Of a stretch of 64,000 bases of DNA, positions 45,819 through 55,042 are shown piece by piece. The notes beneath the pieces are model-generated. The model was not told the DNA's origin. It searched no databases and saw only the letters and a program-made list of their open reading frames with translations. The position numbers and the translations under genes were made by a program. The stretch lies in contig VGDX01000002.1 in NCBI GenBank assembly GCA_016869535.1, positions 62,001 through 126,000 of the forward strand, written 5' to 3'. Positions within the stretch are counted from its first letter, which is position 1. Each line of letters opens with the position of its first letter. Origin of the DNA: Alphaproteobacteria bacterium (GTDB lineage: Bacteria > Pseudomonadota > Alphaproteobacteria > Rhizobiales > Methyloligellaceae).

Positions 45819-47717
45819 TTAAGCCGGTGGTGCGACCGCAGGCTGGTGCAATTCCTGGCCAGGGTGCTCGCCATCATCGAGCCCATTGTTGCTTTGGTGG
45901 GCCGGCGTGGCGCGACAATTGGCGATGAGGACGGCGGAACCGTTACCATTCGCTTTGACGCCGGCCACGCGCCGCTCGCGTTCCACCGCCACGCGGGCTG
46001 CCTCGTTCTGTGTGTAAAGTTCCATATGCTCGGCGTCTTCCTCCGCTACCGCGGTCAGCGCCTCATCCATATAGAACTTGGCGGCAGGGTCGGCCTCGAT
46101 CTTGCGGATGATCTTCGTCAGATGGCGCCAGCGCTTGGCGACCATCACGACTTTGCGGGCAATGTCGGCCGCGTAGCGTGCGTAGAAGGGAATGACCGGT
46201 TCGATCGGCAGTCCGGAGCGGCGGTCGGTACGGTGCTTGATGCGGAAGATGCCCCATTGCAGGGGATGCAGGCCCTCGATCGGTACGGCGCTCGAGAACC
46301 AGAACAGCACGGTCCGCAGCGAACGGAGGTTGATGCCGGTCGCATAGGCGCGGCGCATGATCGTCTCGAGATGTTCGTCGGTATAATAGATGCCCCAGGC
46401 CGTGCGGTAGGCATTGGTCCACTCTGCAGGCGTCATCTTGGGGTGCGCGGTGACGACGTGCTCGACATCGTATTTGTTCATGTCGGGGTCCATCCAGACC
46501 CCCTTCTCGTAGAGCACCTTGTGGTCTTCGGAGCCGGGCAGCGGCGTCAGCACGAAGAACTCGAGCATGTCGAGTGGGAGCTCTTTCTGGATGATCTCGA
46601 GGTCGTGCTTGATCGACTGTGGCGTATCGTTCTTGAAGCCGAGGATATAGCCGGCATAGGTCATGATGCCGACACGCTTCCATTCGAGCAGCATCTTGCG
46701 GTACTCGGTGATCTTGTTCTGCCGCTTCTTGGCCGCAATCAAATTGGCCGGGTTGATGTTCTCGAGTCCGATGAACACGCGGGTGACGCCAGCCCGTTTC
46801 GATTTGTCGATGAAGTTCGGGATTTTGTGGCAGAGCGTGTCGACCTGGATGCAGAAGCGTATGTCCATCCCGTCTTCTTCACGCAGCTTGATGATGCGAT
46901 CGTAGATCGCTTCCCAGTCCTTGTTGCGCGCGTAATTGTCGTCGGTGATGAAGAAGCGATTGACCCCTTGCGCGTAGTTCATGCGCAGGATGTGCTCCAC
47001 GCTGTCGGGTGTGCGGTAGCGCGACTTGCGACCTTGCACATTGATGATGGTGCAGAATGAGCACTGGAAGGGGCAGCCTCGGCCGGCGTCGAAGCTCGTC
47101 GTATTGCCGATCGTCCGCGTGACGAAATCGTATGGCAGGAAGGGGGGTGAGGAGACAGAGCCGATATCCGGCAAATGCTTCATGTGATCGTAGAGAGGCT
47201 TTAGCTCGCCGCGCCCCGCGTCGATGATCACTTCGTCTAGACCTTCCTCGGCCTCGCCGGCGTAAATGCAAATTCCGAGGTCCTGGGCGAGCTTGATGTC
47301 GGCTTGCGTATCTTTCAGCATGGCAAGGCAGCCGGACACGTGGAAGCCGCCGATCAAGACTTGGATGCCGGCCTCGCGGAAGGGCCGGGCGATATCGACG
47401 GCACGCGGAAATTCGTTAGACTGCACGCCGACAATGCCGACCAGGCCAAGCCCGCCATTCCGCTTGATGAGCTTTATGAGCTCGCGGTGTTTGACGCGCG
47501 TGTTGGTCTCATCCATGGCGTGGACATCGATGGGAAGGTCGGGGCCGAGCAATTGCCGCTCTGCGGCGCCGAGCGCGAGGCCGTAGACGGCAGCCAGCGA
47601 GTTCGACGGCATGGTCGAGCGTACCCACTGCACGACATAACCGTCGGCGTCGTAATGCGAGGGCTTAATCAGGATGAACTGAAAGCGCCGCTTCGCTACA
47701 CCTTGAGTGCTGAGCAT
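45819..47717 (-). CDS. Radical SAM protein with N-terminal B12-binding-like domain
   Basis: A protein of about 632 aa. The N-terminal domain (RFQFILIKPSHYD through VLIGGFHVSGCL) has the cobalamin-binding-like Rossmann fold of this enzyme class, but I see no DxHxxG cobalamin ligand. The radical SAM domain carries the 4Fe-4S motif GCPFQCSFC and ITDDNYARNKDW. The C-terminal part (HPKMTPAEWTNAYRTAWGIYY) resembles the long group of this family. The reaction is unknown; lipid or hopanoid methylation is only one possibility. ATG 47717 is used; the upstream extension to 47906 is unconserved. Confidence 0.82.
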   Translation of the reverse strand: MLSTQGVAKRRFQFILIKPSHYDADGYVVQWVRSTMPSNSLAAVYGLALGAAERQLLGPDLPIDVHAMDETNTRVKHRELIKLIKRNGGLGLVGIVGVQSNEFPRAVDIARPFREAGIQVLIGGFHVSGCLAMLKDTQADIKLAQDLGICIYAGEAEEGLDEVIIDAGRGELKPLYDHMKHLPDIGSVSSPPFLPYDFVTRTIGNTTSFDAGRGCPFQCSFCTIINVQGRKSRYRTPDSVEHILRMNYAQGVNRFFITDDNYARNKDWEAIYDRIIKLREEDGMDIRFCIQVDTLCHKIPNFIDKSKRAGVTRVFIGLENINPANLIAAKKRQNKITEYRKMLLEWKRVGIMTYAGYILGFKNDTPQSIKHDLEIIQKELPLDMLEFFVLTPLPGSEDHKVLYEKGVWMDPDMNKYDVEHVVTAHPKMTPAEWTNAYRTAWGIYYTDEHLETIMRRAYATGINLRSLRTVLFWFSSAVPIEGLHPLQWGIFRIKHRTDRRSGLPIEPVIPFYARYAADIARKVVMVAKRWRHLTKIIRKIEADPAAKFYMDEALTAVAEEDAEHMELYTQNEAARVAVERERRVAGVKANGNGSAVLIANCRATPAHQSNNGLDDGEHPGQELHQPAVAPPA

Positions 47718-47930
47718 CCCTCGATCCCAAGAAGCGACCAATGCTGCGAAGGTCTGGTCTTCGCATTCGCCTCTATATGGACGCTTACCGGCTATTTTGC
47801 GTCCTCGACCCCCGAGCACTGCCGGACGGCGCCAGATTTTTCCGCATCTGGGCACCGCGTCCCAAATTCTCTTGCTATTCAACCACGTTCGGGGGCTGCG
47901 GTCCAATGAATAGGGGGTGAAAACCCCGCT

Positions 47931-48233
47931 CTAGACCGGGTTTAAGGGTGGATTTCCGCCAGATTGCCGGGCTGCGTCAAAGGCGGCGATATCTTTGGCC
48001 AGGAAATAATTGAGCATGGTGCGGATGGTGGCGATCACAGCTAGCTTGGCGATATCCTCCCAGGTTGGCGCCACTGCCGTGCGCAGGAGGTCGGCGGCCA
48101 ACGCGAATTCTAGTCCGAGCAAGATCCAGGTGGCGAATTTCAGCCAGATCTCACGGCCAGTCATCTCGTTGGCATTGCGATTGATGATCGCCGTAATGAC
48201 GCCGATCAAGGCCTGGAACGCGCCGAAACTCAC
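47931..48233 (-). CDS. DUF1622 membrane protein, start codon uncertain
   Basis: A small inner-membrane protein with the DUF1622 signature FGAFQALIGVITAI, ATWILLGLEFALAADLLRTAVAPTWEDIAKLAVIATIRTMLNYFL. GTG 48233 is the first canonical start in frame. However, coding clearly continues upstream as EQHFNAAATYIALLIECGAVFVV, completing the first helix. An ATA at 48308-48306 stands 7 nt after GGGGGG exactly where an ATG would be expected. The true protein is therefore probably about 125 aa. Confidence 0.78.
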   Translation of the reverse strand: MSFGAFQALIGVITAIINRNANEMTGREIWLKFATWILLGLEFALAADLLRTAVAPTWEDIAKLAVIATIRTMLNYFLAKDIAAFDAARQSGGNPPLNPV

Positions 48234-48378
48234 AACAAAGACGGCGCCGCACTCGATGAGGAGTGCGATATAGGTCGCGGCCGCGTTGAAATGTTGTTCG
48301 ATCGGTATGGCTATGCCCCCCTTTGCAAGATTGGCGCGAACCCGCCTGCCAATGCAAGTTTAAATGGATGAGACGTCT

Positions 48379-50004
48379 TCACACGTCTTTGGCCATTTCG
48401 CGCAACTTGAATTTTTGAATCTTGCCAGTCGAGGTTTTCGGCAGCTCAACGAACACCACGTGGCGTGGGCATTTGTAACGGGCGAGCTTCTCGCGGCACC
48501 AGGCGATGATGTCATCCTCCGTCACTTTGGCGCCCGACCGCATCTCGACGAAGGCGCACGGCGTCTCGCCCCATTTCGCATCTGGTTTGGCCACCACGGC
48601 CGCGGCGGCCACCGCCGGATGTTTGTAGAGCACGTCTTCCACCTCGATGGATGAGATGTTTTCGCCGCCGGAGATGATGATGTCCTTTGAGCGGTCCTTG
48701 AGCTGGATATAGCCATCGGGGTGCAGCACGCCGAGATCGCCGGAATGGAACCAGCCTCCGGCGAACGCCTCCTCTGTGGCTTTCGCGTTCTTGAGATAGC
48801 CTTTCATCACGATATTGCCCCGGAACATGACCTCGCCGAGCGTCTCGCCGTCGGCGGGGACCGTCTCCATGGTCGCGGGGTCCATCACGGTCAGGCCTTC
48901 CAGGGCGTGATAGCGTACCCCCTGGCGGATGCGCTTTAAGAGTTGTTCCTCTCTTGGCAGCTCGTCCCAGGCAGGATGCCATTCATTCAGCGTCGCCGGC
49001 CCATAGGTCTCGGTCAGTCCGTAGAGATGCATGAGATCGAAGCCGGCCTCGTCCATCTTGGCGAGTACGGCGGCGGGTGGAGGCGCCGCAGCATGACTGA
49101 ATGAGACACGCTGTGGGAACTCCCGGCGCTCCTCGTCAGTCGCGTTGAGCAGGGTCGCCATCACGAACGGCGCTCCGGAGAGATGCGTCACGCCATGCTC
49201 GGCGATGGCGTCATACATGGCCTTGGCGCGGACCGAGCGCAGGCAGACATGCGTGCCCGAAAGGAGTGAAATCGACCAGGGAAAGCACCAGCCGTTGCAG
49301 TGAAACATGGGCAGCGTCCAGAGATAAACCGGGTGCTGGCTCATGCCGGTGGCGATGGCGTTGGCGTAGCACATCAACGCCGCGCCGCGATGATGATAGA
49401 CCACGCCCTTGGGATTGCCTGTCGTGCCGCTGGTATAATTTAACGAGAGCGCGTCCCATTCGTCCGTCGGCATGGGCCAAGGAAAGTCCGGATCGCCATC
49501 CGAGATGAAGTCTTCGTAATCGAGATTGCCGAGCCGGCTGCCTTCGATGCCACATTGCAAATCGCGATAGTCGATGAGCAGGGGCTTCACCTTTGCCTGA
49601 GCAAGCGCCTCTTTGAGCACCGGCGCGAATTCGGTGTCCCCAATCAGCACCTTGGTGTCGGCATGATCGAGCATGAATCTGACGGCCGCTGAATCGAGTC
49701 TGGTATTGATGGCGTGCAGCACGGCGCCGGTCATTGGCACGCCGTAATGGACTTCGAGCATGGCCGGCGAATTGGCGAGCATCACCGAAACAGTATCGCC
49801 CACGCCGATGCCCCGCGAAGCAAGGGCCGAGGCGAGTTTACGGGAGCGTGCGTAAAGCTCCGCATAGGAGATGCGCTTATTGCCGTGGATGATGGCGGTA
49901 TGATCGGGGTGTACACTCGCCGCCCGCTCCAGAAAGACGAGCGGGGTCAGCGGCTGATAGTTCGCCGGGTTCTTATCGAGGCCGGTTTGGTAAGGATTGG
50001 ACAT
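48379..50004 (-). CDS. Acyl-CoA synthetase (AMP-forming)
   Basis: A 541-aa enzyme that activates a fatty or other carboxylic acid to its CoA thioester via an acyl-adenylate. Motifs: P-loop YTSGTTGNPKGVVYHHRG, the A5-type HLYGLTETYGPAT, WFHSGDLGVLHPDGYIQLKDRSKD, and the C-terminal catalytic Lys in PKTSTGKIQKFKLRE. It groups by pattern with medium-chain acyl-activating enzymes. The substrate cannot be fixed from sequence. It is monocistronic, 107 nt from the small membrane gene at 50111. Confidence 0.92.
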   Translation of the reverse strand: MSNPYQTGLDKNPANYQPLTPLVFLERAASVHPDHTAIIHGNKRISYAELYARSRKLASALASRGIGVGDTVSVMLANSPAMLEVHYGVPMTGAVLHAINTRLDSAAVRFMLDHADTKVLIGDTEFAPVLKEALAQAKVKPLLIDYRDLQCGIEGSRLGNLDYEDFISDGDPDFPWPMPTDEWDALSLNYTSGTTGNPKGVVYHHRGAALMCYANAIATGMSQHPVYLWTLPMFHCNGWCFPWSISLLSGTHVCLRSVRAKAMYDAIAEHGVTHLSGAPFVMATLLNATDEERREFPQRVSFSHAAAPPPAAVLAKMDEAGFDLMHLYGLTETYGPATLNEWHPAWDELPREEQLLKRIRQGVRYHALEGLTVMDPATMETVPADGETLGEVMFRGNIVMKGYLKNAKATEEAFAGGWFHSGDLGVLHPDGYIQLKDRSKDIIISGGENISSIEVEDVLYKHPAVAAAAVVAKPDAKWGETPCAFVEMRSGAKVTEDDIIAWCREKLARYKCPRHVVFVELPKTSTGKIQKFKLREMAKDV

Positions 50005-50110
50005 AGGCGTGGGTATGCTCCCTCAGCGCACCCTACCCAAGCTCAACCCCGACGATCAATTGTCCTTGTCCACGATTCGGCGAAAAACCGTTCCCTGCCG
50101 TCCTAAACCC

Positions 50111-50308
50111 TCAGGCGTGTTCCAGAATTTTCTCGGCGGTGGGAGTCTTCGGCTTGACAGGCTGAGGCGCCGGCTTTGCCGCTTCCTCGGCCCTCCGGCG
50201 CTCGGTTCTATATCTGAGGTCCTGTTGCGAGAAATAGGCAAGCGCGATGGCGAAGCCGGACAACGCACATAATACCAAGGTGAGATAGAAGATATCGACC
50301 CAGCTCAT
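50111..50308 (-). CDS. Small single-span membrane protein, function unknown
   Basis: 65 aa: an N-terminal transmembrane helix (IFYLTLVLCALSGFAIALAYF), a basic stretch (RYRTERRRAEEAA), and a Pro/Lys-rich tail. GGAGG lies 7 nt before ATG 50308. The layout resembles CcoQ-type or other small membrane subunits, but no family is recognised and no oxidase genes are adjacent. Confidence 0.62.
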   Translation of the reverse strand: MSWVDIFYLTLVLCALSGFAIALAYFSQQDLRYRTERRRAEEAAKPAPQPVKPKTPTAEKILEHA

Positions 50309-50399
50309 GGGGCACCTCCGGGATGTGTTCGAGGTGCCGAACATGCGGCCCCGCGTTAGGTGCCGCTTTGATCCGCATCAAAGTTGAAAATAGAGCGGG

Positions 50400-51191
50400 T
50401 TATTCCGAGGGAACGTCGTCGCGCTTCAGGTCCTTAAGCTTGGCGAACACCGAATCGGCGTCGGGTGTCTCCTCCTCTTCCTCTTGCGCTGACATAGCCT
50501 CACGCGCCTCCTGGGCGAGCGTTGTGGCCATGGGTGCCTCTGGCTCCGCCTCCGCCTCGGGCACTGGCTCAGGTCCGGCCATGGCGGCGGTGCTCTCTTC
50601 GGCTGGAAGCAAGGTACCGGCCTTCGGCTGTTCGGTTGCGCTGGCCGCTTTGCGCTCGCGTTCGAGGCGCCGCGCCGCCTTCTTCACTTCGTTGTCGAGA
50701 TCGGTCTGCGAGCAAAGACCAAGCGTCACCGGGTCCTGCGCCACGAGGTTCGGCGAGTTCCAATGGGTGCGCTCCTTGATGGCGATGATGGTGGGCTTGG
50801 TGGTGCCCACGAGCCGCATAACCTGCGAGTCCTTGAGCTCCGGATGGTTCTTCAGGAGCCAGAGAATAGCGTTGGGCCGGTCCTGGCGTCGCGACACGGG
50901 CGTATAACGCGGTCCGCGTTTGGTCTTGACCTCGGGCACTTCGACCTTCGGTTCGGACAGCTTGAGGCGATGGCTCGGCTCCTTCTCGGCCAGAGCGATC
51001 TCCTCGCGGCTCAACTGGCCGGACGAGATCGGGTCCATGCCCTTAATCCCGTGGGCCACGTCGCCATCGGCAATGCCCTTCACTTCGAGCACATGCAGTC
51101 CGCAAAACTCGGCGATCTGTTCGAAGGTCAGCGAGGTGTTCTCGACAAGCCACACGGCAGTCGCTTTTGGCATTAATGGGATACGGTCCAT
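50400..51191 (-). CDS. trcR: Cell-cycle transcriptional regulator TrcR (DUF1013)
   Basis: A 263-aa alphaproteobacterial protein. Its N-terminal core (LMPKATAVWLVENTSLTFEQIAEFCGLHVLEVKGIADGDVA as a helix-turn-helix-like region, then DPISSGQLSREEI, and RRQDRPNAILWLLKNHPELKDSQVMRLVGTT) is the DUF1013/TrcR signature. The tail from about residue 170 is Glu/Ala-rich and variable. TrcR is reported as a CtrA-linked, RNA polymerase-associated regulator. It is one of four cell-cycle factors in this window. Confidence 0.9.
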   Translation of the reverse strand: MDRIPLMPKATAVWLVENTSLTFEQIAEFCGLHVLEVKGIADGDVAHGIKGMDPISSGQLSREEIALAEKEPSHRLKLSEPKVEVPEVKTKRGPRYTPVSRRQDRPNAILWLLKNHPELKDSQVMRLVGTTKPTIIAIKERTHWNSPNLVAQDPVTLGLCSQTDLDNEVKKAARRLERERKAASATEQPKAGTLLPAEESTAAMAGPEPVPEAEAEPEAPMATTLAQEAREAMSAQEEEEETPDADSVFAKLKDLKRDDVPSE

Positions 51192-51422
51192 GGTCGCTCT
51201 CTAAACCTTAAGGGGGTAGCGGGCGCTGCCTCCGCCCCCTCCGGCGAAAGAAGCCAACGAAATCACGTGAAGGGGAATGACCTCTATATAGAGGCTGCCG
51301 TCTCGCTAGGCAATTGTTGGATTGAACTACGCGTGAACGCGGCTCACCCCGCGGGTCTAGACGCGTTCCCCGGGTTCGGCTATCCCCGAGCGAAGGGGCA
51401 TCTGCTGGCTATAGGGAATCGC

Positions 51423-51851
51423 ATGGCGGCCGGTCTGCACGAGAACCTTAAACGGGAGCAGGACGTTAAGGTCGGTTCCAATCGAGCCTTTGGCCTTGTG
51501 ATGGCCGTTGCATGTCTCATCATCGCGTGCCTGGGTCTGTGGTTCGATACTTCTTATTGGCGCTACTGGGCCATTACGGCCCTGCTGTTTGCGGGTTTCG
51601 CTTGGCTATGGCCAGGAGCTCTTGCTCCTCTCAACCGTATCTGGTTCTTGTTTGGCCTTGCCCTGCACAAGGTTGTGAACCCGCTGATTATGGGATTGCT
51701 TTTCTTTATCGTGATCACACCCATCGCCCTGTTGATGCGCTTATTCGGGAAACGGCCGCTGTCGCATGGATTTCAGCGTGACGCGGCGAGCTATTGGCAA
51801 GGACGGGACGAGAACGCTGCGCAGCCAGGTCCCATGACGAAACAGTATTGA
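51423..51851 (+). CDS. SxtJ-family membrane protein
   Basis: A 142-aa protein with about three hydrophobic segments. It reads LKREQDVKVGSNRAFGLVMA, WRYWAITALLFAGFAWLWPGALAPLNRIWFLFGLALHKVVNPLIMGLLFF and, at the end, RDAASYWQGRD; this matches the family named for SxtJ of the saxitoxin cluster. AGGGA precedes ATG 51423. The stop lies 4 nt before the next gene. Family members accompany SxtI-like carbamoyltransferases in many bacteria; the biochemical role is unknown. Confidence 0.85.
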   Translation: MAAGLHENLKREQDVKVGSNRAFGLVMAVACLIIACLGLWFDTSYWRYWAITALLFAGFAWLWPGALAPLNRIWFLFGLALHKVVNPLIMGLLFFIVITPIALLMRLFGKRPLSHGFQRDAASYWQGRDENAAQPGPMTKQY

Positions 51852-51855
51852 GCCA

Positions 51856-52008
51856 ATGGTTTCTTTCCTACACGAGTTGATGGAATTCATGCTGGTACGT
51901 AAAAAGTACTGGCTCATTCCAATCGTAGTCATGATGGTGATATTTGGCGGGCTTGTCGTGCTGAGCAAGGGATCGGCTGTGGCACCGTTCATCTACACAA
52001 TCTTTTAG
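51856..52008 (+). CDS. SxtK/DUF5989-like small membrane protein
   Basis: A 50-residue protein: MVSFLHELMEFMLVRKKYWL, then a transmembrane helix (IPIVVMMVIFGGLVVLS), ending GSAVAPFIYTIF. The RKKYWLIPI and APFIYT ends are the hallmarks of the SxtK/DUF5989 family. It sits 4 nt after the SxtJ-family gene and 54 nt before the carbamoyltransferase, the standard order of this module. Confidence 0.85.
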   Translation: MVSFLHELMEFMLVRKKYWLIPIVVMMVIFGGLVVLSKGSAVAPFIYTIF

Positions 52009-52062
52009 CCGAGCCTATTCTGGGCCGGTGCCCTAGCCTGGCTTTCTCGAACGGGCAAGTTC

Positions 52063-53894
52063 ATGCGTATCCTTGGCATCTCGGCTTACTATCACGACAG
52101 TGCCGCGGGATTGGTGGTGGATGGGCAAGTAGTTGCCGCCGCGCAGGAGGAACGGTTTACGCGGCGCAAACACGACGATTCGTTTCCGCGTAACGCGATT
52201 GAGTATTGCTTGCGCGAGGGCAAGACCAATCTCGCGGAGTTGGATGCGGTCGTCTTCTACGAGAAGCCGTTTCTGAAGTTTGAGCGGCTGCTCGAGACCT
52301 ATCTGTCGATCGCCCCGCGTGGGTTTCGCCAGTTCCTCATGGCCATGCCCATATGGCTTCGCGAGAAGCTGTTCCAGAAGGATCTCCTTAAGCGGGAGTT
52401 GCGCGCGTTCGATCGGGAATTCGATTCCACCAAATTACTTTTTTGCGAACATCATCTGAGCCACGCAGCGAGCGCCTTTTATCCCTCGCCTTTCGAGCGG
52501 GCCGTCATCCTTACCTCGATGGCGTCGGCGAATGGACCACCACGACCAGCGCGATCGGGCAGGGCAGCGACGTGAAGCTGCTAAAGGAAATACAATTTCC
52601 TCACTCGCTCGGCTTGCTCTATTCGGCTTTCACTTATTACACTGGCTTCAAGGTCAACTCCGGTGAATACAAATTGATGGGGCTGGCGCCTTACGGCGAA
52701 CCGGTCTTTGCCTCGAAAATTCTCGACCACCTCGTCGACGTCATGCCGGATGGCAGCTTCCGGCTCGACCAGTCTTATTTCGATTATATGGGTGGCTTGC
52801 GCATGACCAATGGGCGGTTCGAAGCCTTGTTCGGCGAGCCGGTACGCGACCCGCAACAACCTCTGACCACCTTTCATATGAATATAGCGGCCTCGATCCA
52901 GGCAGTGACCGAGGAGATCGTCCTCAGGCTTACCCGCGCTCTGGCAGATGAGACGGGCGAAACCAATCTCTGTCTGGCCGGTGGCGTAGCGCTTAACTGC
53001 GTGGCAAACGGCAAGGTGATGCGGGATGGCCGGTTCGAGAATATTTGGGTGCAGCCCGCCGCCGGCGATGCCGGAGGATCGATCGGCGCTGCGCTGGCAG
53101 CCTATCATATGGAGCTTGGTGGACCACGAGAGCCTAGCCGCGCGCTTGACGGCATGGCAGGTAGCTATCTTGGTCCGGCTTATGACCAAGGCAGTATCGC
53201 CGAACTGCTGACAGGCGCCGGCGCCAACTTCGATATTCTCGACGATGACCAACTCTATGAACGAACTGTCGATGCCCTGATAGAGGAGAAAGCGGTCGGT
53301 TGGTTTCAGGGGCGGATGGAATTTGGCCCCCGCGCGCTTGGCAACCGCTCCATCCTCGGCGATCCGCGAAGCTCGACCATGCAGCGAACCCTAAATTTGC
53401 GCGTTAAATATCGCGAGTCATTCCGGCCATTCGCACCGGCCGTCCTGGCCGAGGAAGCCGGTGCATGGTTCGATCATGCCGGCAACTCGCCTTATATGCT
53501 CTTTGTCGCCGATGTGCGCGAGAAGCGGCGACGGAATATGACGGATGCGGAAAGGGCACTGTTCGGGATCGACAAGCTGAATGTGGTGCGCTCAGAAATC
53601 CCGGCAGTCACCCACGTTGACTATTCAGCGAGGCTGCAGACAGTACACGCGGAAACCAATCCTCGCTTCCATGAACTGCTGCTCCGCTTCAAGGCGCGCA
53701 CCGGCTGTCCCGTGCTGATCAATACGAGCTTCAATATCAGAGGCGAACCCATAGTGTGCACGCCCCAGGATGCTTTTCGCTGCTTCATGGGCACCGATAT
53801 GGAGGTGCTTGTCGTTGGTAACTGTTTTTTGCGCAAGGCTGATCAAGAACCGTCATTGCGCATCGACTACAGTTCGCTCCTTGAGCCCGATTAG
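52063..53894 (+). pseudogene. SxtI/NodU-type O-carbamoyltransferase, frameshifted
   Basis: The Kae1-like N-terminal domain opens MRILGISAYYHDSAAGLVVD and has the metal ligands in CEHHLSHAASAFYPSPF (His130-His134). After Thr151 (52513-52515) the frame is lost. It resumes one base later as DGVGEWTTTT and runs through LCLAGGVALNCVANGK, FGPRALGNRSIL and CPVLINTSFNIRGEP to the stop. One missing base at 52515/52516 accounts for this; restored, the enzyme is 610 aa. Such enzymes move carbamoyl from carbamoyl phosphate, via carbamoyl-AMP, to a hydroxyl. The acceptor is unknown. Confidence 0.85.
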
Positions 53895-55033
53895 TTAAGG
53901 GCTTTGTGTCTCACCCTTGGACAGAATGAGTTGCTGCCGCCAGCGGGTGAATACCGCGCTGGAGGCGATAGCATCGGCGGCGATGCCATGGGCCGTTCCA
54001 TTCCAGTGCTTGTCGATGGTGCCGAAGTCAAAAGCGACAGCTTTCCACGTAAAAGCGCAAAAAAGAGCTTGTCCATGTCCACGACCTCAAATCCCGCCAG
54101 TCTGGCCTCGGACATGAAAAATTCCCGTATCTGCATGAAGTAGCTAGACTTTACCCTAGGATTATCGGTCGGGTGCCGGATACCATCGACCACGAATACG
54201 ACCTGGTCGGGGCGCCATCCGGCGTACGTAACCATGTCGCGCAGAAAGGCACGTATGGCGTTCCGGGAACGCTCGAGACGTGCCGCGCCGCGTTTCCTGG
54301 GCGTATTGCCGACAAAGTCATCGGCCTTCGCCGGTCGAGTTATAGAGGGAAAGGTCGCCGAGAGAGATTTGAGTCTGTCCAGGGTCTGCAAGTTGAGCAC
54401 CAGATATCTGAGAAGTGCACTTCTCTTTACGAGCTCACGGCCCCAAGATGGTTCATAGTCGACGCGTCTCAAAGTGAGCGTGCCGTCGGAAGTCTCGAAA
54501 TAGTAATGGAAGCCCGGCCTTTGCATGTAGGCGGCGAGACTTTCGTCGAAATCGTTGCCGACGATGACGACGGCAAGAGCTTCGGCTCTCCACCACATGC
54601 GCGCATCCCTGGTCCATACGAGATACTGACTAAGTGGGGCGCCAGACGCGGCAAAGCTGTAGACGCGTCCATCCGGACCAACCAATTGCGCTAAGCGTCC
54701 CTGAATGGTTTCGGCATAGGGCACCATAGCCGCTTCGACATAAGAGTCGCCGATGACAGCGAAGAGCGGATCATCACTCGATCGGTCGTAATCCTGGTCG
54801 TTGACAAAGCCGGTATTGTTTACGCGCACCCTGTTTACTTGGGAAAAATCCCACCCTCGCGACCAAATCAAATTCTGATCCGGTATGAAGTGAAAGATTG
54901 GGTCGGACTCGTTTACCCGAGCTGCCGCTATGCCTTCATTGACGGGCATGAAGCGCAAAGCGATCTCGAAGACTATGAGCGGGATCAACACGCCGATGGT
55001 CATCGAGACGAGTATCAAGACGGCTTTACGCAT
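53891..55033 (-). CDS. Membrane-anchored SGNH-hydrolase-like protein, 3' end frameshifted
   Basis: One N-terminal transmembrane segment is followed by an SGNH-like domain with block I AVIGDSYVEAAM (Ser97) and VIVGNDFDES. In the frame as given, the last 45 residues are junk-like. In the next frame the expected ending appears: FDFGTIDKHWNGTAHGIAADAIA, carrying the Asp-His pair, with a stop at 53895. A six-base A run (plus 54059-54064) is the likely site of one missing base. Intact, it would be 379 aa. It is convergent with the carbamoyltransferase and could modify the same glycan. Confidence 0.78.
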   Translation of the reverse strand: MRKAVLILVSMTIGVLIPLIVFEIALRFMPVNEGIAAARVNESDPIFHFIPDQNLIWSRGWDFSQVNRVRVNNTGFVNDQDYDRSSDDPLFAVIGDSYVEAAMVPYAETIQGRLAQLVGPDGRVYSFAASGAPLSQYLVWTRDARMWWRAEALAVVIVGNDFDESLAAYMQRPGFHYYFETSDGTLTLRRVDYEPSWGRELVKRSALLRYLVLNLQTLDRLKSLSATFPSITRPAKADDFVGNTPRKRGAARLERSRNAIRAFLRDMVTYAGWRPDQVVFVVDGIRHPTDNPRVKSSYFMQIREFFMSEARLAGFEVVDMDKLFFALLRGKLSLLTSAPSTSTGMERPMASPPMLSPPARYSPAGGSNSFCPRVRHKALN

Positions 55034-55042
55034 GAGAAATGC

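Noticed and set aside
45846..47060. 404-codon plus-strand frame opposite the radical SAM gene
   Set aside because: Antisense to a conserved enzyme, rich in Asp/Gly/Arg with no domain recognised.
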